64,000 nucleotides of DNA from Liminaster sp017519885 (GCA_017519885.1 JAFWRO010000051.1:1-64000), one strand, 5' to 3'. Positions 34,057 through 43,127 are shown, numbered from the stretch's first letter. Numbers and translations: made by a program. Notes: a model not told the origin generated them from the letters alone.

Positions 34057-35958
34057 TCACAGAGTTCTCACCTCCTCCACACCCTTCACATTCTCGATGA
34101 TGCGGATGACTTCCGAAAGCTCGAAGGCCGAAGGCACACGCATCTTGATCTGAATGATACCGATGTAGTCCTCGGTCACGGCATGGATGCTGTCGATTGA
34201 GAGATGCATCTGGTTGTAAATGACGTTAATCAGGTCCATCATGATGCCCGAACGATCCACGGCATTGACCTCGATACGGGTCGAATAGGTGCGGCCGGGC
34301 AGGATGGGCAGTTGCACGTCCACAATCGAATCACCATCGGCTGCCGACAGGGCAATGGCATCGGGGCAGTTGCGCTTGTGCACCAGGATCTTCCCGTCCT
34401 TGTGCTTGAAGCCCATGATCTCGTCACCCGGCAAGGGGTTGCACTCGGTACAGAGGTCATAGGGGAACTCGTCGATGTTGATACCGCTCTTGTTGAGTGC
34501 CACGTTGATGGCTCGACGTGCCTTGTAGGTGTTGACATGACCCAGCCAGTGGTATTCGGGCAACTGGTTCTCTTCGGTGCCCACCTCAACGCGATCGCCA
34601 CGCTTCAACTGGGTGAAAATCGAGCAGAGTCGGCCATTCACACGCGCAAACTTGGCATGGTTGCCCACATTGGTGTGAATCTCGTAGGCAAAGTCGAGCA
34701 CCGTAGAGCCCTTGGGCAGCACGATGGAGTGACCCTTGGGGGTGAAAATGATCATGTCATCGTTGTAGAACGACGAGACCACCGACTCCATGAATCCGCC
34801 TTCGACACCGCTTTGTGCCACGTCGCGCAGCACGCCACGGAACTTGCGGATCCAGTTCTCGACACCCTCGGTGCGATCAATCACGCAGCCCAGCTGTGAG
34901 TTGCGCTGCATAGTCTCGGTGCAGATATGTACCTCGGTCCACTGTCCAACCTGTGACATCACCTGTACGTGGATCGACTGGTAACCGTTCTCCTTGGGCT
35001 GGTCGATATAGTTGATGAGCGAATACGGGCGCTCGTCGTAGAGGTCGGTGAGCAGCGAATAGACGCGCAGGCACTGGTTCTTCTCTGTCATGCCCGACTC
35101 CTCATCAAACTTGATGATAATGTTGATCTGATGCACATGCTCCAGTTCCTTGAAGGTCTGTCCCGTGTTCTTCATCTTGCGCCACAGGGCATAGACCGAA
35201 CGCGGACGGGCATAGACGTGCGCCTCGATGCCATGCTCGGTCAAGGTCTCGCGAATGGGCTCCAGAAATGCCTCAATATCCTCGCGATGCATGCTCATAT
35301 AACGGTCGATCTTCTTCTCGATGCGGTCATACTCCTGGGGCGAACGCCAACGGAGCGAGAGGTTCTCAAGCTCAGACTTGATCTCGTAAAGGCCCAGTCG
35401 ATTGGCAAGAGGTGCATAAAAGTAGTCGGTCTCCGACGTGATCTTCATCTGCTTGTCGGTGCGCATAGAACCAAGGGTACGCATGTTGTGCATACGGTCG
35501 GCCAGTTTGATGAGCAGGGCGCGAATATCGTAGTTGATCGAGTCAAGCATATGCTTGAAGTTATCGATCTGCTTCGAAACCTTGTAGTTGCCGTCCGAAT
35601 TCTTGGTCAACACGCCCACAAGGTAGGCAACGTCTTCGCCAAAACGCTCGCGAAGGTCTTCCACCGTGTAGTCGGTGTCCTCCACCACGTCGTGCAACAG
35701 GGCAGCCATCACCGGGTTGGTCTTCAATCCAAGTTCGACCAGCGCGATACGTGCCACCGCTATCGGGTGGGTGATATAGGGGATGCCGCTCTTCCTGATC
35801 TGTTTCGAGTGAGCCTCGGCAGCCAGGTCGTAGGCGGCCTTGACGCGCGGAATCTCATTGGCAGGCAACAATTCATGCACGCGTTCGAAGAACTCCTTGG
35901 TCTGTTCCTCGACAATCTGTTTTCTTTCTTCCTCGGTGTATTTGTTCTCCATAAGCAA
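34057..35958 (-). CDS. Rel/SpoT-family protein, HD intact, synthetase core altered
   Basis: A 633-residue Rel/SpoT homologue, about 100 residues shorter than typical. The N-terminal HD hydrolase has His64, His89-Asp90 (ALLHDVVEDTDYT) and Asp154 (KLADRMHNMRT), so it should remove pyrophosphate from (p)ppGpp. The synthetase region is recognisable (RPRSVYALWRKM at 251-262, GYQSIHVQV at 325-333, EVHICT with Glu342) but where the family has YDLxAxR it reads VHQINIIIKF, so the catalytic Asp and the Arg are lost. A TGS domain (about 410-480) and C-terminal ACT domain follow. It follows the MerR gene by 6 bp. A hydrolase-dominant role is inferred. Confidence 0.88.
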   Translation of the reverse strand: MLMENKYTEEERKQIVEEQTKEFFERVHELLPANEIPRVKAAYDLAAEAHSKQIRKSGIPYITHPIAVARIALVELGLKTNPVMAALLHDVVEDTDYTVEDLRERFGEDVAYLVGVLTKNSDGNYKVSKQIDNFKHMLDSINYDIRALLIKLADRMHNMRTLGSMRTDKQMKITSETDYFYAPLANRLGLYEIKSELENLSLRWRSPQEYDRIEKKIDRYMSMHREDIEAFLEPIRETLTEHGIEAHVYARPRSVYALWRKMKNTGQTFKELEHVHQINIIIKFDEESGMTEKNQCLRVYSLLTDLYDERPYSLINYIDQPKENGYQSIHVQVMSQVGQWTEVHICTETMQRNSQLGCVIDRTEGVENWIRKFRGVLRDVAQSGVEGGFMESVVSSFYNDDMIIFTPKGHSIVLPKGSTVLDFAYEIHTNVGNHAKFARVNGRLCSIFTQLKRGDRVEVGTEENQLPEYHWLGHVNTYKARRAINVALNKSGINIDEFPYDLCTECNPLPGDEIMGFKHKDGKILVHKRNCPDAIALSAADGDSIVDVQLPILPGRTYSTRIEVNAVDRSGIMMDLINVIYNQMHLSIDSIHAVTEDYIGIIQIKMRVPSAFELSEVIRIIENVKGVEEVRTL

Positions 35959-35964
35959 TTACCT

Positions 35965-36354
35965 TTAAATAACCTGATTACTCTCCGTTTCCAACTCTCC
36001 AATGATACCGAGCAACTGCTGACGCAAGGCCTGCAGTCGCTGTATAACTATTTGCCGGGCCTCATCGCCCGTCATGTCTTTTTCCTTCAGTTTACGCTTG
36101 GCGCCTTCAATCGACAATCCTTCGACGCGTATCAGACGATAGAGGACTCCCACCCGCTGCACATCCTTTTCGTCATACAGACGGTTGTCGCTGGGGGTGC
36201 GACGCGGGCGAAGATATTGCGGAAATGCCTTCTCCCACTTGCGAAGCAAATCATCCGACACATCAAACTTGGCCGCCACCTCTCCAATCGAGAGGTAGGG
36301 TTTCTCCATAGTCAGGTCTTTGATGTCGACATGTCGCTTTGCCATGTGTAACAA
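35965..36354 (-). CDS. MerR-family transcriptional regulator
   Basis: A 129-residue protein. Residues about 19-85 are a MerR winged helix: YLSIGEVAAKFDVSDDLLRKW and LYDEKDVQRVGVLYRLI. A C-terminal helix (90-129) would dimerise; no Cys cluster for metal sensing is present, and the helix is too short for a large ligand domain. This compact type is common in Bacteroidetes. It lies 6 bp before the Rel/SpoT homologue, so the two share a transcript. Its regulon is unknown. No clear promoter box is visible upstream. Confidence 0.88.
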   Translation of the reverse strand: MLHMAKRHVDIKDLTMEKPYLSIGEVAAKFDVSDDLLRKWEKAFPQYLRPRRTPSDNRLYDEKDVQRVGVLYRLIRVEGLSIEGAKRKLKEKDMTGDEARQIVIQRLQALRQQLLGIIGELETESNQVI

Positions 36355-36500
36355 TTGTTAAAAGGTGAAATTCGCCAATTTGGGGACAAATATGAGAAAT
36401 TTCATAATAAAAAGCAAATTTTTAGACGATTATTTTTGTTTTTTGCCAAATTTTTTCCGCTTTTGGCATTCAACTACCCCAAAAAACGGATTATAAAAAA

Positions 36501-36554
36501 CGAATTAGCGAAAATGTGCAAGACCCAATAAGTCAAGCCAAATTCGCTAATTCG
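36501..36554. repeat. 12-bp perfect inverted repeat between MerR and metallopeptidase genes
   Basis: CGAATTAGCGAA (36501-36512) and TTCGCTAATTCG (36543-36554) are exact inverted copies with a 30-bp spacer. The rest of 36355-36581 is AT-rich with no open frame. It could be a terminator for the metallopeptidase unit, since that gene ends at 36582, or a relic of a small mobile element. Confidence 0.65.
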
Positions 36555-36581
36555 CAAATTCTTGATAAAGGGAAACGCGAC

Positions 36582-37286
36582 TTAATCGCGACGTCCCATG
36601 TAGATCGACACGTAGTAGAGCAAGGTCATCAGCGATGAGAGAGCAGCCACCACGTAGGTGTAAGCGGCAGCCTTCAGGGCCTCACGTGCATCCTTCTGCG
36701 TCTGGAACGATGTCATGCCGCTCTTGTCAAGCCATGCCAATGCACGACGCGAAGCATCAATTTCGACGGGGAGAGTGACGAAACTGAAAAGCGTAGTCAC
36801 ACCGAAGAGGATGATGCCGATGAGCAGAAGTTGTGGGAACGACTGGAGCAGCACGATACCACCCAGAAGCACCCAAGACACCAGTTTGCTCGAGAAACTT
36901 ACGGCAGGAACCATCTTGCTGCGCAACGTCAGCCACGAATAGGCAGTAGCATGCTGCACGGCATGTCCGCACTCGTGGGCAGCCACGGCAGCAGCTGCAA
37001 TCGAATTCGACTCATACACCGAATCACTCAGGTTGAGCGTCTTGTCGGTCGGGTTGTAGTGGTCGGTCAGATTGCCTGCCACGTGGGTGATGCGCACATC
37101 CTTCAGCCCGAAACTGTCAAGCATCATCTGTGCCACCTGTGCACCCGTATAAGGAATGTATTCCTGTGAATATTTCTCAAACTTTTTCTTCAGATTGTGC
37201 TGCACCACCCATCCGAGCACTGCGATGACAATCATGATAACGAAGTAACCGTAGTTACCGGCCATAGCCATTGTGTAGCCTTCCAT
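36582..37286 (-). CDS. Membrane zinc metallopeptidase (YugP-like)
   Basis: A 234-residue membrane protein of the neutral zinc metallopeptidase type 2 family. The zinc site HECGH lies at residues 104-108 within VAAHECGHAVQHATAY. Helices are at about 12-28, 125-148, 150-170 and 205-225. Conserved NPTDKTLNLSDSVYES precedes the zinc motif as in family members. The active site probably faces the membrane or cytoplasm; substrates are not known. Start at 37286; another Met at residue 6 or 8 is possible. Confidence 0.88.
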   Translation of the reverse strand: MEGYTMAMAGNYGYFVIMIVIAVLGWVVQHNLKKKFEKYSQEYIPYTGAQVAQMMLDSFGLKDVRITHVAGNLTDHYNPTDKTLNLSDSVYESNSIAAAAVAAHECGHAVQHATAYSWLTLRSKMVPAVSFSSKLVSWVLLGGIVLLQSFPQLLLIGIILFGVTTLFSFVTLPVEIDASRRALAWLDKSGMTSFQTQKDAREALKAAAYTYVVAALSSLMTLLYYVSIYMGRRD

Positions 37287-37337
37287 AATTTATATATTTA
37301 TAATGTTTGTAAAAACAATTTTAATTGTTACTCCCCA

Positions 37338-37375
37338 AATTAATTGTTAATTGTTAATTATTAATTGTTATTTCC
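37338..37375. repeat. AATTGTT tract between metallopeptidase and ygiQ
   Basis: Four or five AATTGTT/AATTATT units at 7-bp pitch occupy most of the gap between the ygiQ stop and the metallopeptidase start. No promoter box was found here, so the metallopeptidase may be read through from ygiQ. Confidence 0.7.
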
Positions 37376-37380
37376 ATTTG

Positions 37381-39375
37381 TTATTTCCCTCGAGGATTTG
37401 ACCTCGACCCCCTGTCGTACCGATTTGGCTTCGACTTGTTCTGGCTCATGTTGCCACGGGGTCCCGGCTGATAGGCTCCGCGATTCGACGGCACACCATA
37501 CCCTCCACGATTATTGTTTGCAAGATGCGTGCCATTCCCGCCAAACAAACGGTCGGCAAGGTCTTTTCGGCCCAATTTGATGAGGGAACTGCGCAATTTT
37601 GGCACATTTTCGGGCTGATACCAGAAGAAATAGGCACGTTGGCGCAGTTTCTCCTCCGCACTGTGGGCGCAATAGCAGGGTTTCAGCGTATAGGGATGCA
37701 GGCCCGAATACCAGATCTCAGTCGAGACGGTCATCGGCGTCGGCGTGAAGTCCTGCACCTGTTCGAGTTTGAAGTCGAGGCTCTTCGTCTCGGCTGCCAG
37801 TTCGGCCATAGCCACTTCGGTGCTGCCCGGATGCGACGAGATGAAGTATGGGATGATCTGCTGACGCAGGCCGAACTTGCGGTTCACCTCGTCGAATAGG
37901 CGCTTGAAGCGGTGGAACAGTTCGAACGAAGGCTTGCGCATAATGTTGAGCACTTCGTCGTTGGTGTGTTCGGGTGCCACCTTCAGTCGTCCGCTCACGT
38001 GGTTGCGTATAAGTTCCTCGGCATACGCCATATTCGTCTCCTTGTACTCCCCGTTTCGTCCCTCATGAAGGATGAGGTCATAACGCACACCCGATCCTAC
38101 GAACGACTTCTTCACACCAGGTAATGCATCCACGGCACGATAGATCTCCAACAGCGGACCATGGTCGGCATGAAGGTTCGGACAGACCTGAGGATGCAGG
38201 CACGAAGGCTTCTTGCACTTTTCACAGAGGCTCAGGTCCTTGCCACGCATTCGATACATGTTGGCCGAAGGGCCTCCGAGGTCCGAGATGTAGCCCTTGA
38301 AGTCAGGCATCTGCGTCACCTGTCGGGCTTCGCGAAGTATCGACTCCTTGCTGCGTGAAGCGATGAACTTGCCCTGATGGGCTGAGATGGTGCAGAACGC
38401 ACAACCGCCGAAGCAGCCGCGATGCATACAGATTGAGTGACGTATCATCTCGTAGGCAGGGATACGCTTTCCATTGTATCGAGGATGCGGCATACGCGTA
38501 TAGGGCAGGTCGAAGGCGCGATCCACCTGCTCCGTGGTGAGCGGCGGATAGGGCGGATTCACCAGGATATACATATCACCCGTCTGCTGCCAGATGCGCT
38601 CGGCATGCCACTTGTTGCTCTCCTCCTCGATGTGTCGGAAGTTCTCGGCCTGGCAGCGCTTGTTGCGCAGGCATTCCTCGTAGGGATGCAGCACGATGTC
38701 GCCCTCCTGCTCCACGATGGTCTTTTGGCGGGTAACAACCTGCGGAATATCTGCTATAAGCGGTACGATGTCCTGCCTTGTAAGCATCGGTTGCCCCTCG
38801 CCCTGTCCTATCAGTGCATCGATGCGCTGGGCAATTTCCGTCGTCACCTGCTCGCCCATGCCATAGGTAATGACGTCGGCATCGCATTCGGCCAACAGGC
38901 TGGGGCGCAGGCGGTCCTCCCAATAGTCGTAGTAACTCAGGCGACGCAGTGACGCCTCGATGCCACCCAACACAATGAGCGAATCGGGATAGAGCTGGCG
39001 CAAAATACGACTATAGACAATCGACGGCATATCAGGCCGCATTCCCGGACGTCCGTCGGGCGTATAGGCATCGTCCGAACGACGGCGGCGATTGGCGGTA
39101 TAATGGTTCACCATCGAATCCATCGCACCGGGCGAAATACCGAAGAAGAGACGCGGACGTCCCAATTTGGTGAAGTCGCGCATGTCGCCGTGCCAGTCGG
39201 GCTGCGGCACGATGGCCACCCTATAGCCCGCCGACTCCAGCACGCGGCCTATCACCGCAGCACCAAAGCTCGGATGATCCACGTAGGCATCACCCGAAAA
39301 CAGGATCACGTCGAGCGTGTCCCAACCGCGGAGTTTCACCTCCTTGGCCGATGTCGGCAACCAGTCTTGTAGCAT
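37381..39375 (-). CDS. ygiQ: YgiQ-family radical SAM protein
   Basis: A 664-residue cytoplasmic radical SAM enzyme. The iron-sulphur motif CFGGCAFC has Cys321, Cys325 and Cys328 (CX3CX2C), within ICMHRGCFGGCAFCTISAHQ. An N-terminal YgiQ domain (1-300) has VILFSGDAYVDHPSF and SMVNHYTANRRRR; the C-terminal 50 residues are Gly, Asn and Arg rich and disordered. The family is widespread but its reaction is unproven. It is transcribed divergently from tRNA-Val and has its own promoter at 39397-39427. Confidence 0.93.
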   Translation of the reverse strand: MLQDWLPTSAKEVKLRGWDTLDVILFSGDAYVDHPSFGAAVIGRVLESAGYRVAIVPQPDWHGDMRDFTKLGRPRLFFGISPGAMDSMVNHYTANRRRRSDDAYTPDGRPGMRPDMPSIVYSRILRQLYPDSLIVLGGIEASLRRLSYYDYWEDRLRPSLLAECDADVITYGMGEQVTTEIAQRIDALIGQGEGQPMLTRQDIVPLIADIPQVVTRQKTIVEQEGDIVLHPYEECLRNKRCQAENFRHIEEESNKWHAERIWQQTGDMYILVNPPYPPLTTEQVDRAFDLPYTRMPHPRYNGKRIPAYEMIRHSICMHRGCFGGCAFCTISAHQGKFIASRSKESILREARQVTQMPDFKGYISDLGGPSANMYRMRGKDLSLCEKCKKPSCLHPQVCPNLHADHGPLLEIYRAVDALPGVKKSFVGSGVRYDLILHEGRNGEYKETNMAYAEELIRNHVSGRLKVAPEHTNDEVLNIMRKPSFELFHRFKRLFDEVNRKFGLRQQIIPYFISSHPGSTEVAMAELAAETKSLDFKLEQVQDFTPTPMTVSTEIWYSGLHPYTLKPCYCAHSAEEKLRQRAYFFWYQPENVPKLRSSLIKLGRKDLADRLFGGNGTHLANNNRGGYGVPSNRGAYQPGPRGNMSQNKSKPNRYDRGSRSNPRGK

Positions 39376-39396
39376 ATAGTAACTCTATTCAAGGGG

Positions 39397-39427
39397 CAAA
39401 GATAAGCCCTTTTGTGCAAAAAATCAA
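39397..39427 (-). promoter_or_regulatory. Promoter of ygiQ
   Basis: Minus strand TATCTTTG (39404-39397) with TTG (39427-39425) 20 bp upstream. The start codon is 21 bp downstream, so the leader is very short. The tRNA-Val promoter points the other way from 39466. Confidence 0.75.
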
Positions 39428-39465
39428 ATTTTTCGCGCATTTTTACGAAAAAGAAGGTAAAAAAT

Positions 39466-39496
39466 TTGGAGCATACGCTTTTTTCGACTATCTTTG
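39466..39496 (+). promoter_or_regulatory. Promoter of tRNA-Val
   Basis: TATCTTTG (39489-39496) with TTG (39466-39468) 20 bp upstream. The mature tRNA begins 20 bp after the -7 box. Confidence 0.8.
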
Positions 39497-39516
39497 CACC
39501 TGCATTTTTTATTTGC

Positions 39517-39591
39517 GGGCGCTTAGCTCAGCTGGTTCAGAGCGTCTGCCTTACAAGCAGAGGGTCGGGGGTTCGAATCCCTCAGCGCCCA
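39517..39591 (+). tRNA. tRNA-Val (anticodon TAC)
   Basis: A complete cloverleaf: acceptor stem GGGCGCT/AGCGCCC, D-arm with TAGCTCAGCTGGTTCAGAGC, anticodon stem TCTGC/GCAGA around loop CTTACAA (anticodon TAC), and T-arm GGTTCGAATCC. The CCA end is not encoded. A terminator follows within 3 bp. Confidence 0.96.
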
Positions 39592-39593
39592 CA

Positions 39594-39629
39594 CGGAGAC
39601 CCCACCAACGAGGTCTCCGTTACTTTTTT
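39594..39629 (+). terminator. tRNA terminator merging into the mfd start codon
   Basis: CGGAGACC (39594-39601) pairs with GGTCTCCG (39612-39619) around a 10-nt loop, followed by a run of six T (39624-39629). The next base is the A of the mfd ATG. Any transcript reaching mfd from the tRNA promoter must escape this terminator. Confidence 0.85.
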
Positions 39630-42600
39630 ATGGAAATCAAAGACCTGGTGCTGCAAAAGCCCAGATTCAATGCACTTGTTACTAAACTTCGGGGAATGGA
39701 TTCCTCGAAGCCTTCTGTCATTCAACTCAAAGGTCTCACGGGTTCTGCCGCCGCCACCTTCCTTGCCCCGCTCAAGAATGCTGTCGATCGCATCGTCGTC
39801 TTCGTGCTCAACGACGAGGAGAAGGCGGGCTATTTCTATCACGACCTTATCCAGATTGGTGGCGAAGGGGCGGTGTCGTTCTTCCCCAGCGGCTACAAGC
39901 GAAGCATCAAGTACGGACAGATCGACTCGGCCAACGAAATCCTGCGCACCGAGACGCTATCGTCCATCCAGGCGCTCATCCAGCAGCAACCTGCCCCAAC
40001 CAACGCTTCGGGCGAACAGCCCCGCGCCTCCCTCCTTGTGGTTACCTATCCCGAGGCCTTGGCCGAAAAGGTGGCACAAAGCGAGGAGGTGAAGGATGCC
40101 ATCATCACCCTCCACGAGGAGGAGAAGGTCGATCCGAAGTTTGTGGCCGATGTGCTTATCGACCGAGGTTTCCAGCGCGTCGATTATGTCTATGAGCCCG
40201 GGCAGTTTGCCGTGCGCGGCTCCATCCTCGATGTCTTCAGCTATTCGTCCGAGTACCCCTATCGCATCGACTTCTTTGGCAACGAGATCGACTCGCTGCG
40301 CACCTTCGAGGTCGATACGCAGCTCTCAAAGCAACGCTTGACGGAGGTCACCATTGCACCCAGTTTCAGCAACGACGAGACACGCGGCATCTCGCTTATG
40401 GAGTTCCTGCCCACTTCGGCCATCATTGCCTGCGAGGATGTACAATGGGTGTGCGAACGCGTCTTCCAGATCACCCATCAAGAACTTTCCGAGCAGCTCC
40501 TGGCCACCGAGGAAGGCGACATGACTGCCCTCCAGAAGCTGGTCGATGCCGACCGCTTCAAGACCGAACTGATGAAGTTCAATCGCATCGACATCAGCAA
40601 CCGCTCAAACCCCTCCCTCCCCTCCCATTCCGTCATCGAGTTCCACACCACCCCTCAGCCCGAGTGGCACAAGAACTTCGACCTCATCAGCCAGGACTTC
40701 CAGCGCTATGCCCTCAAGGGCTACACCATCCACATCCTCAGCGACTCGCCCAAGCAGCTCGACCGCATCGAAGCCATCTTCGAGGACCGTGGCGAACACT
40801 TCAAGCTCGTCCGCATCCCGCGTGCCATCCATCAGGGATTCATCGACGACGACCGCCTCAACTGCTACTTCACCGACCACCAGATCTTCGACCGCTTCCA
40901 CAAGTACAGTCTGCGTTCCGACCGTGCACGTTCGGGCAAGATTGCCATGAGCATCAAGGAACTGATGGAGTTCAACATCGGCGACTACATCGTCCACGTC
41001 GATCACGGCATCGCCCAGTTCGGCGGCCTCGTCAACATGCCCATCGGCAAGGATGCCAACGGCAACGACCGCTATCAGGAGGTCGTCAAGCTCATCTACA
41101 AGGACGGCGACCTGCTCTTCGTCTCCATCCACCAGCTCGACAAGTTGTCGAAGTACCGTGGCCGCGACGCCGAGCCCCCTTCGTTAACGAATCTGGGCAG
41201 CGGCAGCTGGGAAAGACTGCGCGACAAGACCAAGAAGAAGATGAAGGACATGGCGCGCGACCTCATCGCCCTCTATGCAATGCGTCGCGAAGAGAAGGGC
41301 TTCCAGTATAGTCCCGACTCACAGATGCAGCACGAGCTGGAGGCCAGTTTCATGTTCGAGGACACGCCCGACCAGCTCAAGGCCACCCAGGAGGTGAAGC
41401 GCGACATGGAGTCGGCGCGTCCCATGGACCGTCTCATCTGCGGCGATGTGGGCTTCGGCAAGACCGAGGTGGCCATCCGTGCCGCACTCAAGGCCTGCAA
41501 CGACTGCAAGCAGGTGGCGGTGCTCGTCCCCACCACCGTGCTCGCCTATCAGCACTATCGTACCTTCTCCGAACGTCTCAAGGACTTCCCGGTGCGCGTC
41601 GATTACCTGTCGCGAGCACGCACAGCCAAACAGACAACCCAGCTCCTCGCCGACCTCGCCAAGGGCGACATCAACATCATCATCGGCACCCATAAGCTCA
41701 TCGGCAAGAAGGTGAAGTTTGCCGACCTCGGCCTCCTCATCATCGACGAGGAACAGAAGTTCGGCGTCAAGGTCAAGGAGGCGCTCAAGGCCATGCGCAT
41801 CAACGTCGATACGCTTACCATGACAGCCACTCCCATCCCCCGCACCCTGCAGTTCAGCCTCATGGGAGCTCGCGACCTCAGCATCATCGCTACCCCGCCC
41901 GCCAACCGCTACCCCATCCAGACCGAGATCCATCGTTTCGACGATGCTGTCATCAAGGAGGCCATCAACTTCGAGCTGTCGCGCAACGGACAGGTCTTCA
42001 TCATCAACAACAAGATTGCGCAACTGCCCGAACTCTCTGCCCGCATCGCCAAGCTCGTCCCCGATGCCCGCATCGCCACTGCCCACGGCCAGATGGAGTC
42101 GAACGTAATGGAGCAGCTCATCCTCGACTATGCCAACCACGAGTACGACATTCTCATCTGCACCACCATCATCGAATCGGGCCTCGACATCCCCAATGCC
42201 AATACGATGATTGTCATCAATGCGCAGAACTTCGGCCTCTCCGAACTCCATCAGCTGCGCGGTCGTGTGGGACGCACCAACAAGAAGGCTTTCTGCTACC
42301 TCATCACCCCACCCTACAGCTACCTCACTCAGGATGCGCGTCGCCGTCTGCAGGCCATCGAGAACTTCTCGGGCCTCGGTTCGGGCATACACCTCGCCAT
42401 GCAGGACCTCGACATCCGTGGCGCAGGCAACCTGCTGGGCGGCGAGCAGTCGGGCTTCATCGCCGACCTCGGCTATGAGACCTATCAGAAGATCCTCAAG
42501 CAGGCCGTCAAGGAGCTCAAGACGCAGGAGTTCCGCACCCTCTTCCATGGCGAACAGCAGGAGGGCGAAAACGTCACCGACGAATGTGCCATCGACACCG

Positions 42601-43025
42601 ACCTCGACATTTCGTTCGGCGAAGCCTACGTGCCCGAATCGAGCGAACGCATCGCTCTCTATCAGGAGCTCGACAACCTCACGCGCCAGGACGAAATCGA
42701 CGCCTACCGCAAGCGTCTCATCGACCGCTTCGGCAAGATCCCCGAACCTGGCGAAGAGCTCATCCGCGTCGTCCTCCTTCGTCAGTTGGGCCGCGAGATT
42801 GGCTTCGAACGCATCATCCTGCGCGGTGGCAAGATGCGCTGCCTCTTCGTCACCAGCATGGGCGACGACTACTACGACATGAAGCAGTTCGACCACGTGC
42901 TCGACTTCTATCAGAAGCACTACCACATCAGCCGCCTCGAGAACAAGAACGAACGGCGCTCAATCCTCATCAGCGGCGTCACCTCTGTCAAGCAAGCCAT
43001 CGGCCTGCTCAAGCAGATGCGCTGA
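39630..43025 (+). CDS. mfd: Transcription-repair coupling factor Mfd
   Basis: A 1131-residue Mfd protein at the usual length. It removes stalled RNA polymerase and recruits UvrA to transcription-blocking lesions. N-terminal UvrB-like domain (about 1-330), RNA-polymerase-interacting CarD-like domain (about 445-520, with YIVHVDHGIAQFGGL), helicase with Walker A GDVGFGKTE (605-613) and DEEQ (706-709), and the TRCF domain at the end. The start at 39630 matches the family N-terminus; a longer upstream frame runs through the tRNA and is rejected. There is no separate promoter or Shine-Dalgarno between the terminator's T run and the ATG, so expression probably depends on read-through from the tRNA promoter. 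Confidence 0.96.
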   Translation: MEIKDLVLQKPRFNALVTKLRGMDSSKPSVIQLKGLTGSAAATFLAPLKNAVDRIVVFVLNDEEKAGYFYHDLIQIGGEGAVSFFPSGYKRSIKYGQIDSANEILRTETLSSIQALIQQQPAPTNASGEQPRASLLVVTYPEALAEKVAQSEEVKDAIITLHEEEKVDPKFVADVLIDRGFQRVDYVYEPGQFAVRGSILDVFSYSSEYPYRIDFFGNEIDSLRTFEVDTQLSKQRLTEVTIAPSFSNDETRGISLMEFLPTSAIIACEDVQWVCERVFQITHQELSEQLLATEEGDMTALQKLVDADRFKTELMKFNRIDISNRSNPSLPSHSVIEFHTTPQPEWHKNFDLISQDFQRYALKGYTIHILSDSPKQLDRIEAIFEDRGEHFKLVRIPRAIHQGFIDDDRLNCYFTDHQIFDRFHKYSLRSDRARSGKIAMSIKELMEFNIGDYIVHVDHGIAQFGGLVNMPIGKDANGNDRYQEVVKLIYKDGDLLFVSIHQLDKLSKYRGRDAEPPSLTNLGSGSWERLRDKTKKKMKDMARDLIALYAMRREEKGFQYSPDSQMQHELEASFMFEDTPDQLKATQEVKRDMESARPMDRLICGDVGFGKTEVAIRAALKACNDCKQVAVLVPTTVLAYQHYRTFSERLKDFPVRVDYLSRARTAKQTTQLLADLAKGDINIIIGTHKLIGKKVKFADLGLLIIDEEQKFGVKVKEALKAMRINVDTLTMTATPIPRTLQFSLMGARDLSIIATPPANRYPIQTEIHRFDDAVIKEAINFELSRNGQVFIINNKIAQLPELSARIAKLVPDARIATAHGQMESNVMEQLILDYANHEYDILICTTIIESGLDIPNANTMIVINAQNFGLSELHQLRGRVGRTNKKAFCYLITPPYSYLTQDARRRLQAIENFSGLGSGIHLAMQDLDIRGAGNLLGGEQSGFIADLGYETYQKILKQAVKELKTQEFRTLFHGEQQEGENVTDECAIDTDLDISFGEAYVPESSERIALYQELDNLTRQDEIDAYRKRLIDRFGKIPEPGEELIRVVLLRQLGREIGFERIILRGGKMRCLFVTSMGDDYYDMKQFDHVLDFYQKHYHISRLENKNERRSILISGVTSVKQAIGLLKQMR

Positions 43026-43084
43026 ACATTCCACGTGCCAATATCAGCCACTATCGGAGGTTTTTCTTTCGATAATTCGTTTTT

Positions 43085-43104
43085 TTCACAATGCTTATTG
43101 TGAA
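43085..43104. promoter_or_regulatory. Palindromic operator candidate overlapping the uxuA promoter
   Basis: TTCACAAT-GCTT-ATTGTGAA is a perfect 8-bp inverted repeat with a 4-bp centre. It covers the -33 TTG (43098-43100) of the uxuA promoter, the classic place for a repressor site. Its right half CTTATTGT recurs three times upstream of the Nudix regulator and xylB. Confidence 0.7.
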
Positions 43105-43127
43105 TATAAAAATAATGAGTATATTTG
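43098..43127 (+). promoter_or_regulatory. Promoter of uxuA
   Basis: TATATTTG (43120-43127) with TTG (43098-43100) 19 bp upstream; start codon at 43177. The -33 element lies within the palindrome at 43085-43104. Confidence 0.75.

Noticed and set aside
39351..39629. Upstream extension of mfd through the tRNA gene
   Set aside because: It would translate the ygiQ promoter, the tRNA and a terminator. The Mfd N-terminus aligns from 39630.
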